Source: an uncultured Micrococcales bacterium
Lineage (GTDB): Bacteria > Actinomycetota > Actinomycetes > S36-B12 > GCA-2699445
Length of the DNA stretch: 12,414 bases
Direction: 5' to 3'
Assembly: GCA_903915555.1 (NCBI GenBank)
Contig: CAIWTL010000567.1
Coordinates: 1 to 12,414 of the forward strand
Part shown: positions 7,052-12,414 of the stretch, piece after piece
How positions within the stretch are numbered: position 1 is the first letter of the stretch
How the letters are laid out: each line of letters begins with the position of its first letter
Notes under the pieces: model-generated
What the model was told of the DNA's origin: nothing
What the model saw: the letters and a program-made list of their open reading frames with translations, nothing else
The model's database searches: none
Position numbers and translations under genes: made by a program

Positions 7052-7079
7052 TTCACAATGCGTGATCGTCTCGTAATGG
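7052..7079 (+). promoter_or_regulatory. Candidate cydAB promoter
   Basis: TTCACA at 7052-7057 and TAATGG at 7074-7079 are separated by 16 bases and could be -35 and -10 elements. TAGTGT at 7081-7086 is an alternative -10. The 181-bp region 6946-7126 must also hold the FUSC promoter on the other strand, for which I see no clear box. Confidence 0.35.
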
Positions 7080-7082
7080 TTA

Positions 7083-7100
7083 GTGTTGCTCGAGCAGCAC
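7083..7100. promoter_or_regulatory. 18-bp near-perfect palindrome upstream of cydA, candidate operator
   Basis: GTGTTGCTCGAGCAGCAC is self-complementary at all but one base pair per arm (arms GTGTTGCTC and GAGCAGCAC). It starts just after the proposed -10 and ends 26 bases before the cydA start, the position expected for a repressor blocking initiation. It does not match the Rex operator consensus known for Streptomyces cyd genes. It could also form a 5'-UTR hairpin. Confidence 0.5.
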
Positions 7101-7116
7101 ATCGCTCACTCGTCAT

Positions 7117-7120
7117 GGAG
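7117..7120 (+). promoter_or_regulatory. Ribosome binding site that fixes the cydA start
   Basis: GGAG is followed by six bases and ATG 7127. The alternative in-frame ATG at 7115 overlaps this site and would add only MEPL to the protein, so 7127 is preferred. Confidence 0.65.
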
Positions 7121-7126
7121 CCGTTG

Positions 7127-8521
7127 ATGTCGAACATCGATCTTGCGCGATTCCAGTTCGCGATGACGTCCATCTACCACTTCCTGTTCGTGCCGCTCAC
7201 GATCGGGCTGGGGTTCCTCACGGCCATCCTGCAGACACGCTGGTACCGCACCGGCGACCCGAAACTCCGCCAACTCACCCGGTTCTTCGGTCACCTGCTC
7301 CTGATCAACATCGTCATCGGAGTGGTCACCGGCCTGGTGCAGGAGTTCCAGTTCGGCATGAACTGGTCGGAGTACTCCCGCTTCGTCGGCGACGTGTTCG
7401 GCGCACCCTTGGCGATGGAGGGCCTCGCAGCCTTCTTCCTGGAGTCGACCTTCCTGGGCCTGTGGTTGTTCGGCTGGGATCGACTTCCGAAGCGGCTCCA
7501 CCTCGCCTGCATCTGGCTGGTCGCCCTCGGGTCCGCGCTGTCAGCCCTGTTCATCATGGCCGCCAACTCCTGGATGCAGAATCCGGTCGGCTACGAGATG
7601 AGCGCCGACGGCACCCCGCAGTTGAATGACATCGGCGCCATCTTCACCAACCCGGTGTTCATCTCCGCCTACATCCACGTCCTGCTCGCCTCGGCGGTGG
7701 CCGGGTCTGTGTTCATGCTCGCGGTGGCCGGCTACCACCTGCGCAAGAAGAACATGGAGTTCCTGACCGCCGCGAAGACCGCTCTCGCTGTGCTCCTGCC
7801 CTCGATCCTGCTGTCGATGGGGGTGGGTAGTGCCCTCGGTGTCGTCGAGGCCACCTACCAGCCGATGAAGATCGCGGCCGCAGAGGCACAATGGGAGACC
7901 TGCCAGCCCTGCTCGTTCTCGATGTTCCAGATCGGCGGGGGCAATGACGACCAGAACCCCACCCAGATCATCGAGATCCCCTACCTCTTGTCGTTCCTGG
8001 CCACCAACAGCCCCACCGGCCAGGTGATCGGCCTCAACGAACTGCAGGCGCAGTACGAGCAGCAGTACGGACCCGGGTACTACATCCCCAACGTGTTCGT
8101 CCAGTACTGGTCCATGCGACTGATGGCCTACACGGCCTCCGCTGTCGCATTGCTGGCAGTCATCGGTGTGTTCCTGTGGTGGCGCGGCCGACTGGCGGGA
8201 GCCAAGTGGTTCTGGACATTGAGCGTTGTCTCTGTGGTCACGCCCTACATCATGAACACGGCCGGCTGGTTGCTCACCGAGAACGGTCGCCAACCCTGGA
8301 TCGTGCAGGGGATGATGAAGACAGATGATGCCGTGAGTCCGGCGGTGTCCGCGACCGAGATCTGGATCAGTATCGGTGCGTTCGCGTTGGTCTACGTCGT
8401 GCTCTTCATCGTCTGGTTCGGTCTGATGCTCAAGGCGGCCCGTGACGGCCTGCACGACGATGAACCTGATCAGTCCGATTCCGAATCCGATGCCGACCGC
8501 GTTCCGACGCTGACCTACTGA
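7127..8521 (+). CDS. cydA: Cytochrome bd quinol oxidase subunit I
   Basis: A 464-residue haem-bearing subunit of the bd-type terminal oxidase, which oxidises quinol and reduces oxygen in the cytoplasmic membrane. Ligands and key residues align with E. coli CydA at an offset of one: His18 (haem b595), His184 (haem b558), Glu98 and Glu106 near the haems, and Arg331-x-Met333 in YWSMRLM (Met being the second b558 ligand). The conserved GRQPWIVQG occurs at 387-395. The Q-loop (about 245-320) is the short form, lacking the insertion of E. coli, and it contains an unusual Cys259/Cys262 pair (CQPC). The acidic tail DDEPDQSDSESDAD is at 444-457. The open frame continues far upstream, but that part is antisense to the FUSC gene and not homologous. 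cydB follows after 11 bp. Confidence 0.97.
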   Translation: MSNIDLARFQFAMTSIYHFLFVPLTIGLGFLTAILQTRWYRTGDPKLRQLTRFFGHLLLINIVIGVVTGLVQEFQFGMNWSEYSRFVGDVFGAPLAMEGLAAFFLESTFLGLWLFGWDRLPKRLHLACIWLVALGSALSALFIMAANSWMQNPVGYEMSADGTPQLNDIGAIFTNPVFISAYIHVLLASAVAGSVFMLAVAGYHLRKKNMEFLTAAKTALAVLLPSILLSMGVGSALGVVEATYQPMKIAAAEAQWETCQPCSFSMFQIGGGNDDQNPTQIIEIPYLLSFLATNSPTGQVIGLNELQAQYEQQYGPGYYIPNVFVQYWSMRLMAYTASAVALLAVIGVFLWWRGRLAGAKWFWTLSVVSVVTPYIMNTAGWLLTENGRQPWIVQGMMKTDDAVSPAVSATEIWISIGAFALVYVVLFIVWFGLMLKAARDGLHDDEPDQSDSESDADRVPTLTY

Positions 8522-8532
8522 CGGAGTCGATC

Positions 8533-9609
8533 ATGGAACTACCCGTCGTCTGGTTCGTCATCGTCGCGATCTTCTGGGTCGGATTCTTCGTCCTCGAAGG
8601 CTTCGACTTCGGCGTCGGAGTGCTGCACCGACTCGTGGGCAAGGACGACGTCGAGCGCCGCGTGGCGATCAACTCGGTCGGCCCGTACTGGGATGCCAAC
8701 GAGGTCTGGCTCATCGTCGGAGGTGCGGCCATCTTCGCTGCGTTCCCCGGCTGGTACGCCACCATGTTCTCGTCGTTGTATCTGGCGCTGGTCATCGTCC
8801 TGATCGCCCTCATCGTGCGCGGGTGTGCTTTCGAGTTCCGCGGCAAGCGCGACTCAGCCAGGTGGCGGTCCGGGTGGAGTTGGGCACTGGCGATCTCGAG
8901 TCTGCTCGTCCCGTTGTTGCTGGGCGTCGGGTTCGGCGATCTGCTCGCGGGCCTGCCCATCAACGAGAACCAGGTGTACACAGGCACATTCTGGAACCTG
9001 CTCACCCCGTACGGCCTGGTGACCGGCGTCACGTGGTTGGTGCTGTGCCTGGCTCACGGAGCGTCCTTCCTGGCGCTCAAGACCACGGATTCGGTCCGGG
9101 AACGCAGCGTGCAGCTCGGCAACGTGCTCGCTCCGGCGGCGCTGGTCCTCACGGTGGCTTGGGTGTTCTACACCATCGCCGTCAGCGGTGGAGTCAAGCC
9201 ACTGGCGCTCGTCTTCCAGGCACTGGCGATCATCGGCGGCGCTGCTGTCATCGTGTTGCGGCGCCGCGGCGATGGAGACGGAGCGGCGTTCACCGCGAGC
9301 GTGATCGCCATCGGCGGCGCCGTCGCGTCGCTGTTCGCGAGTCTGTACCCGAACGTGATGGTCTCCAGCACCAGTGTCGCCAACAACCTCACGATCGAGA
9401 ACACCGCCAGCGGCCCGTATTCGCTGCAGGTCATGACGATCGTCGCGCTGATCATGACCCCCATCGTGCTGGTGTACCAGGGTTGGAACTACTGGGTGTT
9501 CCGCAAGCGGGTGCAGGCCCCACCGGAGCTAGTTGCGGACGTCCCGGGTCTGAAACGCGATGTACCCGACCAGAGCAAGGACCAGGCCGCCGATCGTCAG
9601 ACCCAGTAG
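8533..9609 (+). CDS. cydB: Cytochrome bd quinol oxidase subunit II
   Basis: A 358-residue CydB, the second membrane subunit of cytochrome bd. Motifs: LEGFDFGVG at 21-29, GPYWDANEVWL at 50-60, FRGK at 102-105, LYPNVM at 271-276 and the terminal helix ending WNYWVFRKRV at 318-327, with about eight to nine hydrophobic segments. ATG 8533 is preceded by GACGGAG (8519-8525), which overlaps the cydA stop, so the two are co-translated from one transcript. The tail after residue 332 (VADVPGLKRDV...) is hydrophilic and is encoded antisense to the last 27 codons of the convergent ABC permease. No cydDC genes follow; the next gene is on the opposite strand. Confidence 0.97.
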   Translation: MELPVVWFVIVAIFWVGFFVLEGFDFGVGVLHRLVGKDDVERRVAINSVGPYWDANEVWLIVGGAAIFAAFPGWYATMFSSLYLALVIVLIALIVRGCAFEFRGKRDSARWRSGWSWALAISSLLVPLLLGVGFGDLLAGLPINENQVYTGTFWNLLTPYGLVTGVTWLVLCLAHGASFLALKTTDSVRERSVQLGNVLAPAALVLTVAWVFYTIAVSGGVKPLALVFQALAIIGGAAVIVLRRRGDGDGAAFTASVIAIGGAVASLFASLYPNVMVSSTSVANNLTIENTASGPYSLQVMTIVALIMTPIVLVYQGWNYWVFRKRVQAPPELVADVPGLKRDVPDQSKDQAADRQTQ

Positions 9610-11112
9610 CGGCACTGCACTCAGTTCCTGGGCTGGCAGGTTCGGTACGTGCGTGAACGGGGACAGGTTCACCAGCCACGACGGCAGCCCGAAGACGGGC
9701 CCGAGTTCGGTGAGTAGCGCAAAGAGTCCCATCAGGATCCACACGGTCCCCGCCCATCGCGGGAGGACCCCGACGAAGGCCAGTGCCAGACCGATCGCGA
9801 AGACCAGCGCCGGGAGCCATGCCGCGGCAGCGGTCAGCAGTCGGGTCAGGTCGCCGATGCCGTCGTCACCCTGTACGGCGAAGGCCATGCCGAGCACGAC
9901 GCCCAGCGCGAGGAGGACCAGGACACCTCCCGCGAGCGCCACCACGACGTAGGACGACACCCACCGCGATCGTCGGGTCGCCGTCGAGAGCGCGAGGCTC
10001 GTGTGGCCGGCGAGCTCCTGCTGGTTGAGTCGCATGACCACCGAGACCACGAAAAACGTGGCGATGATCCCGCCGATGCCGATGTACGTGGCCAGGAAGG
10101 CGTCGATGATCGCCCCCGATCCTCCGAGGGTCTCGAAGAGATCGGCCAGGGCGGGACTGCTCGAGGCGAACTCGATCAGGGAGCTGCGGGAGATGCCGAG
10201 CACCAGCCCGACGAGGGCGTACCCCAGGATCCACCACACGACGGTGCTGCGTTCCAGCCGCCAGGCCAGCGAGTAGGAACCCGTGAGTCGTGACCCCGCG
10301 GCCGGTGCGCCCGCGGACTCATCGATGGCCGCGGCGCCGACGTCGCGTCGCCCCTGGATGGCGGTGGCCAGCACCAGCAGCACCGCAGTGACACCGAGGG
10401 GCACGATCAGCACCTCCCAGTGGTTGCCACCGAAGGGGTCGGCCTTGGCGATCCAGCCGAAGGGGGAGAACCACTGCAGGAGGTTGTCCTGCAGGTTGCC
10501 CACCCCGGCCACCACCCAGGAGGCCACGAGCACGGCGCCGGCGATGCCGTTGGCGCTGCGCGCGGAGTGGGTGAGCTGGTTGGTGATCGCGGAGACCCCG
10601 GTGAACACCATCGCGGCCGCGGCCCCGGTCAGGGTGAAGAGCAGCGAGGGAAGGGGTGCGAGCCCGACGGCCGCCATGAGACCTGTGCCGATGATGACGA
10701 AGGCGGCACTGCTCACGAGCGTGACACCGACCGCGGCGTACAAGGGGGCCACCCGGCTGGACCGGCCCGCCAGCAGCAGCTCCGCTCGACCCGACTGCTC
10801 CTCGGCCCGCACGTGCCGGGTCACCGTGAAGATGTTGACCAGACCCAGCACGAAGATGATGCCCACGCCGATCCGCCAGGCCGTCAGCCCCCCTGTCGAC
10901 AGGGGGTTGGTGAGCGGGCCCAACAGAGCAGTCAACGCCGGGTTGCCGGAGAGGATGGCGACGAGCTGCAGGCGCTCATCCGCCGTGGGGTAGAGGCGAT
11001 CCCAGGAAGCCGCCACTCCGACGACCATGACGGCGAGCAACGCCACCCAGATGACGATCCGCGTCCTGTCCCGCGAGAGGTCGAACCTCAGGAGGGTCGC
11101 TGTCCCCGTCAT
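9529..11112 (-). CDS. ABC-2 type exporter permease, tetronasin/polyketide antibiotic exporter-like
   Basis: A 527-residue integral membrane protein with about twelve hydrophobic segments in two homologous halves. Repeated landmarks show this: EEQSGRAELLLAGRSSR (104-120) against QQELAGHTSLALSTATRRSR (364-383); WFSPFGWIAKADP (214-226) against VNLSPFTHVPNLP (481-493); and a GRRDV/QTRDV ending at 254-258 and 521-525. Size, duplication and pairing fit the actinobacterial exporter group that includes TnrB3 and mycobacterial Rv1217c. The start ATG 11112 overlaps the ATPase stop by 4 bp (ATGA), so synthesis is probably coupled. The protein should export a hydrophobic compound using its partner ATPase; the substrate cannot be read from sequence. 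Its last 27 codons overlap cydB. Confidence 0.88.
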   Translation of the reverse strand: MTGTATLLRFDLSRDRTRIVIWVALLAVMVVGVAASWDRLYPTADERLQLVAILSGNPALTALLGPLTNPLSTGGLTAWRIGVGIIFVLGLVNIFTVTRHVRAEEQSGRAELLLAGRSSRVAPLYAAVGVTLVSSAAFVIIGTGLMAAVGLAPLPSLLFTLTGAAAAMVFTGVSAITNQLTHSARSANGIAGAVLVASWVVAGVGNLQDNLLQWFSPFGWIAKADPFGGNHWEVLIVPLGVTAVLLVLATAIQGRRDVGAAAIDESAGAPAAGSRLTGSYSLAWRLERSTVVWWILGYALVGLVLGISRSSLIEFASSSPALADLFETLGGSGAIIDAFLATYIGIGGIIATFFVVSVVMRLNQQELAGHTSLALSTATRRSRWVSSYVVVALAGGVLVLLALGVVLGMAFAVQGDDGIGDLTRLLTAAAAWLPALVFAIGLALAFVGVLPRWAGTVWILMGLFALLTELGPVFGLPSWLVNLSPFTHVPNLPAQELSAVPLLGLTIGGLVLALVGYIAFQTRDVRN

Positions 11113-12317
11113 GAGGGGACCCGGTCGGGGAGATCGCCGAAGAAGGTGTCGCCCGCGGACTGCGGGTCGCCGGGCCGACGATCACGATCTCGGTCACGCA
11201 GGGAGATCACAGGCTCGGGGTCGTCCGCATCGTCCCCGCGGCTCTCGTCGCCACCGGACCCTCCCTCGCCCGACGACGACACGTCCCGGGAGTCGGCTCC
11301 GTAGTGACGCAGGAAGACTTCTTCGAGGCTGGGCGGACGGCAGTCGAGGGTGAGCGGCCCGGCGGACTGGACCGCCGCCAGAACCGCGGGCAGTCCCGCC
11401 GGCCCGACGTCGCACGTCAAGCGGTCACCCTCGATCACGTAGTCGTGCACGTGCGGGTTGTCGGCGAGACCCGCGACGGGGCGGGCGGTCGTCGCGGTGA
11501 TCTGCATTCTGCTGAGATGCCGCAGTTCGGTGAGGCTGCCGGACTCGACGGTGCGACCGTTGCGGATCAGGGTGATCCGATCGGCGATCGCTTCCACCTC
11601 GCTCATGATGTGGCTGGACAGCAGGATGGTGGCCCCCTCGGCGCGCCGCTCGGTCACGCAATCACGGAACGCCTGCGCCATGAGGGGGTCGAGACCATCG
11701 GTGGGCTCGTCCATCAGGTACAGCGGGACGTCGGCGGCCAGCGCCGCGATGAGGACGACCTTCTGACGATTCCCCTTGGAGTACGTGCGGACCTTCTTGG
11801 ACGGGTCGAGCTCGAAACGCTCCACCAACTCATCCCGTCGGGTCGGCACGACCTTCCGCATGCGCAGCAGCAGGTCGATCGTCTCGCCCCCGGTCAGTTG
11901 CGGCCAGAGTTCGAGGTCGCCGGGCACGTAGGCGAGGAACCGGTGCAGTTGCACGGAGTCCTGCCACGGGTCCAGACCCATGACGGTGAGGACACCCTCG
12001 TCCCGCTGGGCGAGACCGAGGAGGATCCTCAGGAATGTGGTCTTCCCGGCGCCGTTGGGTCCGAGGAACCCGTGGATCTCACCTTCGCCGACCTCGATCT
12101 CGAAGCCGGCGAGCGCCTCGGTGCTGCCGAAGGTCTTGCAGATCCCGCGGCCGCCGATGATCGGTCCGTCGAACTCCGGCGGCACGGGACCGGTCTCGGG
12201 CGTCTCCTGCTCGTCGGCCGAATCCCCCGTCGCGGTCTGCGCTGTCGGAGCTGATTCGGTCGAGGCGGGGCCCTCGGAGTCGAGCGGGGCCTCGGAGTGC
12301 AGGTCGCGTTCGGTCAT
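11109..12317 (-). CDS. ABC transporter ATPase, antibiotic exporter type, with long acidic tails
   Basis: A 402-residue nucleotide-binding protein for the adjacent permease. The ATPase core (about 54-275) has Walker A GPNGAGKT at 86-93, the signature region as YSKGNRQK at 179-186 (in place of LSGGQ), Walker B LYLMDEPTDGLD at 199-210 with Glu204, and switch His236. The usual Q-loop glutamine position reads YVPGD (130-134), as in the Rv1218c-like branch. A DUF4162-like regulatory stretch ends with SLEEVFLRHYG at 330-340. Unusual are an acidic low-complexity N-terminus of about 50 residues and a 60-residue C-terminal tail rich in Gly, Asp, Ser and RDRDRDR, making it longer than the roughly 310 residues usual for this branch. 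The start ATG 12317 has no ribosome binding site but lies seven bases after TAGCCT, so it is probably leaderless. Confidence 0.92.
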   Translation of the reverse strand: MTERDLHSEAPLDSEGPASTESAPTAQTATGDSADEQETPETGPVPPEFDGPIIGGRGICKTFGSTEALAGFEIEVGEGEIHGFLGPNGAGKTTFLRILLGLAQRDEGVLTVMGLDPWQDSVQLHRFLAYVPGDLELWPQLTGGETIDLLLRMRKVVPTRRDELVERFELDPSKKVRTYSKGNRQKVVLIAALAADVPLYLMDEPTDGLDPLMAQAFRDCVTERRAEGATILLSSHIMSEVEAIADRITLIRNGRTVESGSLTELRHLSRMQITATTARPVAGLADNPHVHDYVIEGDRLTCDVGPAGLPAVLAAVQSAGPLTLDCRPPSLEEVFLRHYGADSRDVSSSGEGGSGGDESRGDDADDPEPVISLRDRDRDRRPGDPQSAGDTFFGDLPDRVPS

Positions 12318-12324
12318 GGGGGAC

Positions 12325-12330
12325 AGGCTA
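12325..12330 (-). promoter_or_regulatory. Candidate leaderless -10 box of the ABC exporter operon
   Basis: On the minus strand this is TAGCCT, seven bases (GTCCCCC) before ATG 12317. The absence of a purine-rich ribosome binding site supports transcription starting at the ATG. A -35 element is not clear. Confidence 0.55.
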
Positions 12331-12337
12331 AGCGGTC

Positions 12338-12351
12338 ACCCGGCAACGGGT
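12338..12351. promoter_or_regulatory. Small palindrome in the exporter promoter, candidate operator
   Basis: ACCCG (12338-12342) and CGGGT (12347-12351) are perfect inverted arms around four bases, upstream of the -10 box in the -35/spacer region. Exporters of this type are commonly controlled by TetR-family repressors, but no such gene is in the window, and the arms are short. Confidence 0.3.
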
Positions 12352-12360
12352 CGGACTCTC

Positions 12361-12414
12361 CCCTCGTCCGTGACCGGCCCGTCACCTTCCCTCGTCCGGG
12401 ACCGGCCCGTCACC
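12361..12414. repeat. Tandem 26-bp repeat (period 28) reaching the window edge
   Basis: Positions 12361-12386 and 12389-12414 are two copies of a 26-bp unit differing at one base (T at 12371, G at 12399), separated by TT. The first copy contains a complete inverted repeat GTGAC-N6-GTCAC (12370-12385); in the second copy one arm is broken by the single difference. Since the window ends with the second copy, the array may be longer. Confidence 0.8.

Noticed and set aside
7052..7058. TTCACAA as a Rex redox-repressor site upstream of cydA
   Set aside because: Only one half-site is present; the expected TTGTGAA arm four bases before it is absent.
5303..7065. Long open frames in other frames over the FUSC gene (minus 5303-6457 and plus 5854-7065)
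   Set aside because: Low-complexity Arg/Pro/Gly-rich products with no membrane segments, shadowing a clear membrane transporter.
6281..7126. In-frame 282-codon upstream extension of cydA
   Set aside because: CydA homology begins at MSNIDLARFQF; the extension is antisense to the FUSC gene, and ATG 7127 has a good ribosome binding site.
6946..7173. Upstream extension of the FUSC frame into cydA
   Set aside because: It would overlap the cydA start and ribosome binding site, and the sequence lacks membrane-protein character before about residue 77 of the long frame.
11304..12254. Plus-strand open frame of 316 codons opposite the ABC ATPase
   Set aside because: No recognisable motif, and the opposite strand encodes a complete ATPase with Walker A, signature and Walker B motifs.
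1..12414. tRNA, rRNA, CRISPR array, insertion sequence or prophage genes
   Set aside because: Looked for on both strands; no spaced repeat array, transposase or integrase motifs, or tRNA-like cloverleaf was seen by eye.

Overview
The window is high-GC, densely coding DNA with several GTG starts, 4-bp stop/start overlaps and probable leaderless transcripts (a TANNNT box 6-7 nt before the start codon). Together with a compact cydAB pair and a tetronasin-type ABC exporter, this points to an actinobacterium (Actinomycetota). Nothing here fixes the genus. I see no rRNA, tRNA, CRISPR array, integrase or transposase; the region reads as ordinary chromosome.

Layout. Positions 1-3765 are all on the minus strand. 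In transcription order they hold an acyl-CoA dehydrogenase-family enzyme (3765-2542), an APH-fold kinase overlapping it by 4 bp (2545-1463), two small DUF202 membrane proteins overlapping by 4 bp (1347-1012 and 1015-704), and a secreted protein of unknown function that runs off the left edge (550-1). A 52-bp divergent promoter region separates the dehydrogenase from a plus-strand membrane protein with a TM-pore-TM layout (3818-4915). This converges on a minus-strand FUSC-family transporter (6945-4936). A 181-bp divergent region then leads to cydA and cydB on the plus strand (7127-8521, 8533-9609). The cydB 3' end overlaps by 81 bp the convergent end of a minus-strand ABC exporter operon: ATPase 12317-11109, then permease 11112-9529. 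The last bases before the right edge carry a 26-bp repeat.

How the genes work together. The kinase/dehydrogenase pair has the composition of the LvaA/LvaC pair of levulinate catabolism and of human ACAD10/ACAD11. That suggests a 4-hydroxyacyl-CoA kinase followed by phosphate elimination feeding beta-oxidation, which is the most interesting functional reading of the window. CydA and CydB form the cytochrome bd quinol oxidase; the assembly genes cydDC are not adjacent. The ABC pair is probably a drug or polyketide exporter. The FUSC protein and the channel-like protein are single-gene envelope functions. No previously undescribed multi-gene defence or mobile system is evident.
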